From NCBI GenBank assembly GCA_030624355.1, contig JAUXKG010000070.1, forward strand, positions 1 through 8,834: 8,834 nucleotides of DNA, written 5' to 3'. A program made the position numbers and the translations under genes. The notes under the pieces are model-generated. The model made no database searches, had not been told where the DNA came from, and saw only the letters and a program-made list of their open reading frames with translations. Source of the stretch: Acidobacteriota bacterium. Its GTDB lineage: Bacteria > Acidobacteriota > UBA6911 > RPQK01 > JADFOI01. The stretch's first letter is position 1, and every line of letters starts with the position of its first letter. Shown here piece after piece: positions 1 through 5,701 of this stretch.

Positions 1-2
1 AA

Positions 3-110
3 ACCGCCACCATTTTGAAATCGGAGCCCTTCGGTCGTCACTTCACCGTGTTCGAGCCTCAGGGTGAGGTGGAAGTTAGAGCGTGTCTGCCCGCAGACAA
101 GTGCTGCTGA
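3..110 (+). CDS. C-terminal fragment of an unidentified protein (5' end outside window)
   Basis: Reading from base 3, the plus strand stays open for 35 codons to a TGA at 108-110. The other two forward frames hit stops earlier (frame 1 at codon 6). The fragment reads as ordinary protein (it includes FTVFEPQGEVEVRA) and ends in a Cys-Cys pair. I cannot assign a family from so little. The gene's main body must lie to the left of the window. It ends only a few bases before the heptamer repeat array and is convergent with the PPOX gene at 272-679. The call rests only on an open frame of about 105 bases, so it could be a chance frame. Confidence 0.4.
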   Translation, partial: TATILKSEPFGRHFTVFEPQGEVEVRACLPADKCC

Positions 111-112
111 AA

Positions 113-230
113 GAAGATTGTCGATTGACGATTGTCGAATGTCGAATGATGAAGATTGTCGATTGACGAGTGTCGAGTGAAGAAGAATGTCGACTGACGA
201 GTGTCGATTGTCGAGTCTGACAGCTGACAG
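113..230. repeat. Nested heptamer tandem repeat (consensus ANTGWCG)
   Basis: Eleven heptamers of the form ANTGWCG stand in three blocks at 117-144 (four), 155-175 (three) and 186-213 (four). The blocks are separated by related decamers, AATGATGAAG at 145-154 and AGTGAAGAAG at 176-185. Each block is preceded by GAAG, so the higher-order period is 38 then 31 bases. An exact 18-base copy occurs at 113-130 and 151-168. After a 3-base interruption two further heptamers, CTGACAG, follow at 217-230. The tract contains eight TCGA tetramers. It lies between two convergent genes and shows no coding potential. Its function is unknown; slipped-strand expansion of a short seed is the simplest origin. Confidence 0.85.
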
Positions 231-245
231 GAAGATTCCTTTCTT

Positions 246-308
246 AATCCGTGTAAATCAGTGTTTGTTAATCAGTGTGAATCCGTGTCTGGAATCCGTG
301 TCTGTGGG
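246..308. repeat. Short degenerate direct repeats, consensus AATCMGTGT
   Basis: Five copies of AATC(C/A)GTGT begin at 246, 256, 270, 280 and 293. The last two share a longer unit (AATCCGTGTCTG followed by G-rich bases). The array follows the heptamer array after only 15 bases but has a different unit. Its right half, from base 272 on, lies inside the minus-strand PPOX gene and encodes that protein's last residues and stop codon. Similar short phrase-like repeats occur between genes in some large environmental bacterial genomes; I state that from general familiarity, not from a search. Confidence 0.75.
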
Positions 309-679
309 TCCGCGTTGATTTCCACGGCCACGGTCTCCTTGTTCCGGTTTAGGAAAGAAGCCAGCCGCATCATCCAACCATACTTGGCTGCCATCAGATT
401 CTCGATCTCTTCCTGGGCCTGGGGTGAGACGATTCGGGCCGTTCCGTCTACACTGGGGCCAACAGCCCGGCCGCGGTATGTAGAGGGCGCAACTCGCACT
501 CTAGAATCGTGACTGAGTCGTTTGACCTTCCACGAGTTCTTTTCAGTCCAGACGTAAATAGAGATCCCCTTTTCGACAAACCAGATGGGAGTAGAAACAG
601 GTTCTCCACTCTTTCGGAAGGTGGTCAGGCTAATGTACTTATGGCCCTGTACCAGAGACAGGTCCGAGGATTTTTGCAT
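272..679 (-). CDS. PPOX-class, probably F420-dependent, split beta-barrel enzyme
   Basis: This 135-aa protein resembles the pyridoxamine-phosphate-oxidase-like fold used by F420-binding FDOR enzymes (the Rv2061-type family). Supporting features are the opening strand KYISLTTFRKSGEPVSTPIWFV at residues 14-35 (seen as two shorter motifs, KYISLTT and PVSTPIWFV), then IYVWTEKN around 41-48, the basic KVKRL at 51-55, RVRVAPS at 60-66 and GTARIVS at 79-85. The size matches these small single-domain proteins. Family members bind F420 or flavin and reduce small molecules or biliverdin-like substrates; the actual substrate here cannot be told. The ATG at 679 is the only good start, since a TAG lies nine codons upstream, and the SD is weak (GGGG). 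The last nine residues (TRIPDTDSH) are encoded by the AATCMGTGT repeats, so the native C-terminus has probably been replaced or extended. Confidence 0.8.
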   Translation of the reverse strand: MQKSSDLSLVQGHKYISLTTFRKSGEPVSTPIWFVEKGISIYVWTEKNSWKVKRLSHDSRVRVAPSTYRGRAVGPSVDGTARIVSPQAQEEIENLMAAKYGWMMRLASFLNRNKETVAVEINADPQTRIPDTDSH

Positions 680-700
680 AGGCTGATGGACCCCGAATAA

Positions 701-719
701 TTGCTAGCAAGTGATTTTA
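701..719 (-). promoter_or_regulatory. Candidate promoter -10 and overlapping palindrome for the PPOX gene
   Basis: On the minus strand a TAAAAT hexamer (bases 719-714, five of six matches to the sigma70 -10 box) lies in an AT-rich spacer upstream of the PPOX start. A perfect 10-bp palindrome, TTGCTAGCAA, occupies 701-710, where transcription would begin. That is a typical place for a repressor site. No good -35 box is visible at 16-18 bases, so this is a weak call based on composition and position. Confidence 0.25.
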
Positions 720-758
720 TCCGAAAACTTTAATAAAACTATCTATCCATTTTTAAAG

Positions 759-1394
759 TCATTGTGAATAGTCCGGGTTGTCCAGGAGCTCGACGAAGTC
801 CTTGATCATGGCGGCCGTCAGTCCCCAGATCACCTCCCCCCCATAGTCGTAGAAATACAGAACCCGCTGGCGAACCTCCCGCCTCGGGCGGGTGCGACGG
901 AAAAAGTCGAGCGGCACCTCCACGATGCGGGCCACCTCCCGGGGGTTGGGCGAGACTGTGAATCCCTCATTGAGAAAGGCCACGAATGGGGTCACGGAGA
1001 AATGGGTCTTCGACAGGTACTGGTGGAAGGGCCCCACAACCTCAACATGACTGTCTTCGATTCCGACTTCCTCCTCCATCTCGCGCAGCGCGGTTTGGTG
1101 CAGCGTGGCATCGGTACCCTCCCGAAGTCCGCCTGGAAAGGAGATCTCTCCTTTGTGAGTGGCGACTTCCTGAGTACGCAGGGTGAGCAGAAAGTGGGCC
1201 TCCCCTTCTCGTTCGAAGATCGGCATCACAACGGCGGCTTCTCCCCGCTGGGGTGGCTTCAGGGTACGCAATGAACAAGCCTTCAGACATCGCTGAGTGT
1301 GGCTCTGGAGCTCCTTGACTCCCGTGCCGCTCCAATTTGGTACTGTTCTTTCTCCGTCCATAGTCGATTGCAGCAAAACCAAGCCCCTCCCCAT
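759..1394 (-). CDS. Nudix hydrolase, CoA pyrophosphatase (NudL/YeaB type)
   Basis: This 211-aa protein carries the Nudix box in the form used by CoA pyrophosphatases: FPGG at 86-89, an acidic residue at D95, then TALREMEEEVGI at 101-112 with metal-binding glutamates. Just before it is a version of the CoA-specific motif (LLTLRT at 69-74, THKGEISFPGG at 79-89). The C-terminal VIWGLTAAMIKDFVELL (188-204) is also typical. The enzyme should cleave CoA or its derivatives to phosphopantetheine and 3',5'-ADP. In the CoA motif the usual R-[S/A] reads R-T, and the second Arg is Ala. The start is uncertain. ATG 1394 has GGGAAG only 3 bases upstream, TTG 1376 has a strong GGAGG 9 bases upstream, and ATG 1361 (Met12) has none nearby. 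All precede the domain, which begins near residue 50. Confidence 0.88.
   Translation of the reverse strand: MGRGLVLLQSTMDGERTVPNWSGTGVKELQSHTQRCLKACSLRTLKPPQRGEAAVVMPIFEREGEAHFLLTLRTQEVATHKGEISFPGGLREGTDATLHQTALREMEEEVGIEDSHVEVVGPFHQYLSKTHFSVTPFVAFLNEGFTVSPNPREVARIVEVPLDFFRRTRPRREVRQRVLYFYDYGGEVIWGLTAAMIKDFVELLDNPDYSQ
1386..1390 (-). promoter_or_regulatory. Shine-Dalgarno GGAGG that would favour a TTG start for the Nudix gene
   Basis: The minus strand has GGAGG at 1390-1386 within GGGGAGGGG. It is 9 bases before an in-frame TTG at 1376-1374 and lies inside the first codons of the longest reading. If used, the protein would lose its first six residues. The longer ATG start at 1394 has its own weaker GGGAAG, placed rather close. 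Confidence 0.35.
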
Positions 1395-1540
1395 CTACTT
1401 CCCGTACATAAAAAAGGATAGTCATTTGCCCTGCGGGTTTCAACCGGCTGGACGCTGTCCGGTCCGCTGATCGGCCATGGGGAAACCGGGTCTGCAGCTG
1501 GAATACGTCGATTGATTTCTCTTCTTGAACCCTCTGGGAG

Positions 1541-1569
1541 TTGACTTCCTCATCTCCTTCTTCGAGAAT
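1541..1569 (+). promoter_or_regulatory. Possible sigma70 promoter for the pnt operon
   Basis: TTGACT at 1541-1546 (five of six to the -35 consensus) is followed after exactly 17 bases by GAGAAT at 1564-1569 (four of six to the -10 consensus). It would give a leader of about 155 bases before the pntAA start, containing the hairpin at 1681-1701. Such matches arise by chance fairly often, so confidence is low. Confidence 0.25.
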
Positions 1570-1680
1570 GCTCAAGACGTGGACTGGGGACCGGCTGAGT
1601 CTTGGCGCAGCCCACCCTTCGACCAGTGGCTGCCGTTTCAGCAAGCGCCCGGGCGCGAGAAACGCCCCGTCTGCGCCGAC

Positions 1681-1701
1681 TCTCGGCAGGAGAATCCGAG
1701 A
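1681..1701 (+). promoter_or_regulatory. Leader hairpin with an SD-like loop ahead of pntAA
   Basis: TCTCGG (1681-1686) and CCGAGA (1696-1701) form a perfect 6-bp stem around a 9-base loop, CAGGAGAAT, which contains AGGAGA. An 8-codon reading frame from a TTG at 1707 follows and ends at a TGA (1731-1733) that overlaps the pntAA ATG. This arrangement could couple a leader peptide to pntAA, but the stem is short and it may be chance. Confidence 0.2.
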
Positions 1702-1729
1702 AACGCTTGACCAGTTTTGGGGGTTTTCA

Positions 1730-2902
1730 ATGATCATTGGAGTGCCCGTCGAATCCTACCCAAATGAACAACGCGTGGCCCTGGTCCCCGAGGGTGTCGC
1801 AACCCTGAGCGGAGCTGGAGTAGAGGTTCACCTGCAACAGGGGGCAGGAGAGAAGGCCGGTTTTCCTGATTCCGAGTTTCAGGACCGGGGGGCCCGCCTG
1901 GTGACCGAGCGAGCCCAGCTGTTCGGCTCAGCCGACCTGCTTCTGCAGGTTCGAGGGCACGGCGCCAACTCCGAAGCCGGTCGGGCTGATCTGGAACACC
2001 TCCGTTCCGGGCAGGTCTTGGTCGGATTTCACGACCCCTTGGGGTCACCCGAGGCCGCCAGAGAACTTGCCGGCAAGGAGGTAACCGCCCTGGCACTGGA
2101 ACTGCTTCCTCGCATCACTCGGGCACAGCCCATGGATGCCCTGACTTCAATGGCCACGATAGCCGGCTACAAGGGGGCGCTGCTGGCCGCCGGAGCCCTC
2201 AGCAAGATGTATCCGCTCATGATGACTGCCGCCGGCACCATTACACCGGCCCGAGTCCTGGTGCTGGGGGCGGGCGTGGCCGGCCTGCAGGCGGCCGCCA
2301 CCTCTAATCGGCTGGGTGCGGTCGTACAAGCTTATGACATCCGCCCTGCGGTCAAGGAGCAAGTGGAAAGCCTGGGAGTGAAGTTCCTGGAACTGGAACT
2401 GGAAACCGAGAAGGCGGAGGGGACCGGCGGCTACGCCCGCGCCATGGACGACGAATTCTACCGGCGACAGCAGTCCCTGATGAGCGAGGCAGTGGGCGAG
2501 AGCGACGTGGTAATTACCACGGCGGCGGTTCCAGGCAAGAAGTCCCCCGTTCTGGTCACCGAGGAGATGATCCGAAAGATGCGTCCCGGATCGGTTATTG
2601 TCGATCTGGCGGCTGAAGGGGGTGGCAACTGTGAGCTGACCCAGCCAGGAGAAACGGTCGAGGCTCACGGAGTCCGCATTCTGGCACCTCTCAATGTCGC
2701 TTCTGCCCTCCCCTACCATGCCAGCCAGATGTACTCCCACAACATCGCTTCCTTTCTCCAGAACCTGGTGAAGGAAGGCCAGTTGGCCCTGGATCTGGAG
2801 GATCAGATCGTTCAGGAGACTCTCCTGTGTCACCAGGGGGAGGTGGTCCACCCGCACGTCCGTGAACTTCTCGGCCTGGGTCCGTCCCCGGCTGGGGGAT
2901 GA
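1730..2902 (+). CDS. pntAA: NAD(P)+ transhydrogenase subunit alpha-1 (NAD(H)-binding domain I)
   Basis: This 390-aa soluble subunit binds NAD(H) and passes hydride to NADP+ on PntB in the membrane transhydrogenase. The N-terminus MIIGVPVES, with RVALVPEGV at 15-23, is the alanine dehydrogenase/PntA signature. The Rossmann motif GAGVAG at 180-185 is followed by D203, which selects NAD over NADP. The catalytic loop RITRAQPMDALT covers 128-139 and holds the family Arg, Gln and Asp (R128, Q133, D136). The next key position, Ser in Rhodospirillum, is Thr139 here. The length fits the separate alpha-1 subunit of three-gene enzymes (about 380-390 aa), and no membrane helices follow. The start is ATG 1730 because family homology begins there. 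The frame is open further upstream but reads as nonsense. The SD is weak (GGGGG). The stop overlaps the sequence leading to the pntAB ribosome site. Confidence 0.97.
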   Translation: MIIGVPVESYPNEQRVALVPEGVATLSGAGVEVHLQQGAGEKAGFPDSEFQDRGARLVTERAQLFGSADLLLQVRGHGANSEAGRADLEHLRSGQVLVGFHDPLGSPEAARELAGKEVTALALELLPRITRAQPMDALTSMATIAGYKGALLAAGALSKMYPLMMTAAGTITPARVLVLGAGVAGLQAAATSNRLGAVVQAYDIRPAVKEQVESLGVKFLELELETEKAEGTGGYARAMDDEFYRRQQSLMSEAVGESDVVITTAAVPGKKSPVLVTEEMIRKMRPGSVIVDLAAEGGGNCELTQPGETVEAHGVRILAPLNVASALPYHASQMYSHNIASFLQNLVKEGQLALDLEDQIVQETLLCHQGEVVHPHVRELLGLGPSPAGG

Positions 2903-2903
2903 A

Positions 2904-2908
2904 GGAGG
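2904..2908 (+). promoter_or_regulatory. Shine-Dalgarno GGAGG that sets the pntAB start
   Basis: GGAGG begins one base after the pntAA stop codon. It is 9 bases before the ATG at 2918 but only 3 bases before an in-frame TTG at 2912. Spacing therefore favours the ATG. Confidence 0.8.
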
Positions 2909-2917
2909 AAATTGCTG

Positions 2918-3199
2918 ATGGAAACTTTTGTACCGGCCCTGACCATATTTGTGCTGGCCCTGTTCGTAGGCTTCGAGGTGATCACCAAAGTACCGCCTCT
3001 GCTGCATACTCCCCTCATGTCGGGTGCCAACGCCATTTCGGGGATTACGCTGGTGGGCACCCTGGTCACTTCGGGAGCCCGGCTAACCCCCCTCACCGAA
3101 GCGCTGGGCTTTCTGGCCGTCGCCATGGCCACCGCCAATGTGGTGGGAGGGTTTCTGGTCACCCACCGAATGCTGGAAATGTTCCGCCGAAAGGACTAG
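2918..3199 (+). CDS. pntAB: NAD(P)+ transhydrogenase subunit alpha-2 (membrane domain II part)
   Basis: This 93-aa hydrophobic protein has three predicted membrane helices (about residues 7-24, 36-52 and 61-82) and a basic tail, RMLEMFRRKD. The block HTPLMSGANAISG at 30-42 is the hallmark of the transhydrogenase alpha-2 subunit. With PntB it forms the proton channel that couples proton re-entry to NADPH formation. The residue matching the proton-wire histidine of the Thermus enzyme (His42 there, as I recall it) is Ser41 here, as in the E. coli-type sequence. The gene starts 15 bases after pntAA and ends 3 bases before pntB, so the three products are probably translated together. ATG 2918 was chosen over TTG 2912 because of the GGAGG spacing. 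Confidence 0.95.
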   Translation: METFVPALTIFVLALFVGFEVITKVPPLLHTPLMSGANAISGITLVGTLVTSGARLTPLTEALGFLAVAMATANVVGGFLVTHRMLEMFRRKD

Positions 3200-3202
3200 A
3201 AA

Positions 3203-4609
3203 ATGCCAAGCGAAGAAGCCTTCACGAAGCTATTCTATCTGGCGGCCGCTGTCCTGTTTATCTTCGGATTGAAGGGATTGACCCATCCCCGCACTGCCGT
3301 ACGCGGCAACCTGCTGGGTTCGGCCGGCATGCTGCTGGCCATCGTGGTCACCCTCATGGACAATCGCATTGTCAGCTTTCAGGTCATCATCGCCGGCGTC
3401 GTGGTGGGAGGACTGGTGGGAGTCTTGATGGCCTACCGAGCCCCTATGACAGCCATGCCGCAGGTAGTGGCGATCTTCAACGGCTTCGGTGGTGGGGCTT
3501 CAGCCCTGGCGGTGGGAGCCGCCTTCGAAGAGGCTCTCAAGGGGGAGTGGATTGAGGAGATCACGATTCAGTTCACTGCCTCGGCAGCGGTAGCCGGGTT
3601 GATCGGCGCCCTCTCGCTCACTGGCAGCGCCATCGCCTTTTTCAAGCTGCAGGGACTGATGCGAGAACAGCCGGTCCTGCTGCCCGGCCGCAATGTCATC
3701 AATTCCCTGTTGGCCCTGAGCAGTGTGGGCCTGTGCACTTGGCTGATTCTTGATCCCAGCAGTTCGCTTCCCTTCTGGAGCATGGCGGGGGTGGCTGCGC
3801 TTCTGGGGATCATGCTGGTCATTCCCATCGGGGGAGCCGACATGCCGGTGGTGATCTCCCTGCTGAATGCTTACTCAGGACTGGCGGCCGCCGGACACGG
3901 ATGGGTGCTGAACAACAGCGTTCTCATCATTGCCGGCTCGCTGGTGGGGGCAGCCGGCTTCATTCTCACAGTCCTGATGTGCCGGGCCATGAACCGGTCG
4001 CTGACTAACGTCATGTTTGCCGGAGTGGGAGCCGTAGTGGCCAGCGAAGCGGAGAGTGAGGACATCTATGCCGGTCGCGTCAAATCGACTTCAGCCGAAG
4101 AAGTGGCCATGCTGATGGACGGTGCCCGTCGAGTCGTCATCGTTCCCGGCTACGGCATGGCAGTGGCCCAGGCTCAGTACGCCGTACAGGATCTCTCCGG
4201 TGTGCTGGAATCCAAAGGAGTCGAGGTCGAGTTTGGCATTCATCCGGTGGCCGGACGGATGCCGGGCCACATGAACGTGCTGTTGGCGGAAGCCAGCATC
4301 CCCTATGAACGACTGAAGGACATTGACCAGATCAATTCCGCCTTTCGCCAGACCGACCTGGCTCTGATTATCGGAGCCAACGATGTGGTTAATCCGCTGG
4401 CCCGGGAGGATGACCCTTCGATTCCCATCGCCGGCATGCCGATACTGAACGTGGACCAGGCGCGCTCGGTAGTCATTATCAAGCGCAGCCTGGGCCCCGG
4501 CTTCGCCGGTATCGCCAACCCGCTGTTTGCCGCCGACAACTCCATGATGCTTTTCGGTGACGCCAAGCAGATGATCATCGATCTGGTGGTTGCTCTGAAA
4601 TCCAGTTAA
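3203..4609 (+). CDS. pntB: NAD(P)+ transhydrogenase subunit beta (membrane domain and NADP(H)-binding domain III)
   Basis: This 468-aa protein has an N-terminal membrane half (about 8-265, many helices) and a C-terminal NADP(H)-binding domain. Domain III is unmistakable: GYGMAVAQAQ at 316-325, HPVAGRMPGHMNVLLAEA at 347-364, GANDVVNP at 391-398, IAGMPIL at 409-415 and the NADP-phosphate-binding KRS at 427-429, followed by GFAG. In the membrane half, the E. coli proton-channel residue His91 (context MPELVAIL-H) aligns with Asn93 (MPQVVAIF-N), whereas Asn222 is kept. An additional His232 lies in AAAGHGW near the end of that helix. The ATG at 3203 has AAAGGA 7 bases upstream, inside the end of pntAB. 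The length matches the family. No stem-loop terminator follows directly. Confidence 0.97.
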   Translation: MPSEEAFTKLFYLAAAVLFIFGLKGLTHPRTAVRGNLLGSAGMLLAIVVTLMDNRIVSFQVIIAGVVVGGLVGVLMAYRAPMTAMPQVVAIFNGFGGGASALAVGAAFEEALKGEWIEEITIQFTASAAVAGLIGALSLTGSAIAFFKLQGLMREQPVLLPGRNVINSLLALSSVGLCTWLILDPSSSLPFWSMAGVAALLGIMLVIPIGGADMPVVISLLNAYSGLAAAGHGWVLNNSVLIIAGSLVGAAGFILTVLMCRAMNRSLTNVMFAGVGAVVASEAESEDIYAGRVKSTSAEEVAMLMDGARRVVIVPGYGMAVAQAQYAVQDLSGVLESKGVEVEFGIHPVAGRMPGHMNVLLAEASIPYERLKDIDQINSAFRQTDLALIIGANDVVNPLAREDDPSIPIAGMPILNVDQARSVVIIKRSLGPGFAGIANPLFAADNSMMLFGDAKQMIIDLVVALKSS

Positions 4610-4691
4610 TGCCTAGTCCGGGCTAGAAAGTAGACTCTCTTCTTTTTCTTGGTTAATCTGTCACCTGGGCTATTTCTAGAACCACCGCTTG

Positions 4692-4698
4692 AGGAGGA
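4692..4698 (+). promoter_or_regulatory. Shine-Dalgarno AGGAGGA that sets the LLM oxidoreductase start
   Basis: A near-consensus ribosome site lies 5-6 bases upstream of ATG 4704. A longer in-frame TTG start at 4689 would place this site inside the coding sequence. Family homology (MKVGLLL) also begins at the ATG. Confidence 0.85.
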
Positions 4699-4703
4699 AC
4701 CCG

Positions 4704-5684
4704 ATGAAAGTAGGACTGCTACTGGCCCGGATTCATGCCAGAGAGACAATTGACATCGCGAAGAATGCCGAGAAGGCCGGCCTGGACGGAATCTGGGTTC
4801 CGGAAATGAATACCCGGGATTCGGTGACCCAGCTCGCCGGTATCGCCGCCTCAACCAACCGGATCCGGCTGGCCACCTGCATCTTGAACGTCTATTCGAG
4901 ACCTCCTGTGTTGGCTGCCATGACCTACGGCTCCCTGGACGAGCTCAGCAGCGGCCGGGTGGTGGCCGGCATCGGCATTGGCAATCCCGAATACGTGACA
5001 GACATGTACAGCATGGAGTTTAAGAACGGATTCGCCAGGCTTCAGGAATATCTCGAAGTCCTGAAGCTGGCCTTCAAGGGAGAGCCCTTCTCCCACAGCG
5101 GTCCCCACTTCCCGGTCAAGCACTGGGGTCTTGGTTATTCCCCTGAAAGAACCCATGTCCCTATATTCGTGGGCGCTCACAATGACAGCGTACTCCGCTT
5201 TGCGGGTCAAAAGGCGGATGGCTGCATACTCAATGCTGTTTCCATTGAAGACGTCAAACACGCCCGACAGGTGGTAAGCTCAGCGGCTGAGTCGCAGGGA
5301 CGGGATCCCTCTGCCGTGGAACTGGCTTCGGTCATGATGACCTCTCTGCATGAAGACCCTGAGACCGCCCGCAAAAACGCTCGTCGCCTGATGTCCTTTT
5401 ACATCTCGCGGAGCTGGATCAGAAAGAGACTGGCCAGGTCCCCCTTCGCCGAGGAAGCCATCTCCCTTTACCAGGTGCTGAAGGAGAAAGGTCTGGAAGG
5501 TGTGAGCGCAGCGATCTCGGATGAGATGACCGAGACGCTGGGAATCACTGGCGCTCCGGAGATCCTCAGTCATAGACTCGAGGAGTATCAACAAGCCGGT
5601 CTGGACACCGTAATCCTGTACGTGGCTCCCGATGGCAGAAGCGCCACCGATCGGTTCCAGTCGGCCATCCAGGCTGTGAGCTGA
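4704..5684 (+). CDS. LLM-class flavin/F420-dependent oxidoreductase
   Basis: This 326-aa protein has the luciferase-like TIM-barrel pattern. MKVGLLLA at the N-terminus is the first strand. AEKAGLDGIWVPEM at 22-35 is the second strand region, followed by TNRIRLATCILNVYSRPP at 51-68, LDELSSGRVVAGIGIGNPEY at 78-97 (seen as shorter motifs LDELSSGR and VAGIGIG), and VPIFVGAHNDSVLRFAG in the central part. The spacing resembles the F420-dependent methylene-tetrahydromethanopterin reductase (Mer-like) branch as much as the FMN monooxygenases. The cofactor is therefore undecided, and no substrate can be assigned. It lies 94 bases after pntB with no obvious terminator between. It is followed 17 bases later by the secreted amidase, suggesting co-transcription. 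The enzyme has no signal peptide and should be cytoplasmic. Confidence 0.9.
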   Translation: MKVGLLLARIHARETIDIAKNAEKAGLDGIWVPEMNTRDSVTQLAGIAASTNRIRLATCILNVYSRPPVLAAMTYGSLDELSSGRVVAGIGIGNPEYVTDMYSMEFKNGFARLQEYLEVLKLAFKGEPFSHSGPHFPVKHWGLGYSPERTHVPIFVGAHNDSVLRFAGQKADGCILNAVSIEDVKHARQVVSSAAESQGRDPSAVELASVMMTSLHEDPETARKNARRLMSFYISRSWIRKRLARSPFAEEAISLYQVLKEKGLEGVSAAISDEMTETLGITGAPEILSHRLEEYQQAGLDTVILYVAPDGRSATDRFQSAIQAVS

Positions 5685-5701
5685 AGGAGAATAAACAAAC
5701 C

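Larger units (their letters stand above)
1395..1729. other. 335-bp divergent intergenic region with no convincing gene
   Basis: This stretch separates the minus-strand Nudix gene from the plus-strand pnt operon and must hold both promoters. Several frames are open across it. These include a plus frame continuous with pntAA from an ATG at 1541 and a minus frame starting at 1737, but none gives a protein I recognise. Structure seen: a sigma70-like TTGACT-17-GAGAAT at 1541-1569, a perfect 12-bp palindrome GCGCCCGGGCGC at 1645-1656, and a 6-bp hairpin at 1681-1701. I could not match any known riboswitch class. Confidence 0.5.

Noticed and set aside
113..308. CRISPR array
   Set aside because: Units are 7-10 bases, contiguous and degenerate, with no unique spacers of about 30 bases and no cas genes.
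509..700. Plus-strand 63-aa open frame opposite the PPOX gene
   Set aside because: It overlaps a recognisable PPOX protein on the minus strand and has no family match.
1645..1656. Perfect palindrome GCGCCCGGGCGC as an operator
   Set aside because: In GC-rich DNA a 12-bp palindrome of G and C can occur by chance, and no second copy or nearby regulator gene supports a role.
1541..1729. 63-codon N-terminal extension in frame with pntAA
   Set aside because: The extension is Ser/Arg/Pro-rich with no family match, and PntAA homology begins exactly at MIIGVPVES (1730).
1042..1737. Minus-strand open frame of 231 codons overlapping the Nudix gene
   Set aside because: Its second half is the Nudix gene read in another frame, its first half matches no family I recognise, it has no good ribosome site, and it would start inside pntAA.
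2147..3007. Long minus-strand open frame opposite pntAA
   Set aside because: It is antisense to a clearly conserved gene, gives an unrecognisable His/Gln-rich protein and has no ribosome site I can identify.
4623..4679. Inverted repeat CTAGAAA/TTTCTAG as a terminator for pntB
   Set aside because: The arms are only 7 AT-rich bases with a 43-base loop and no following T-run.
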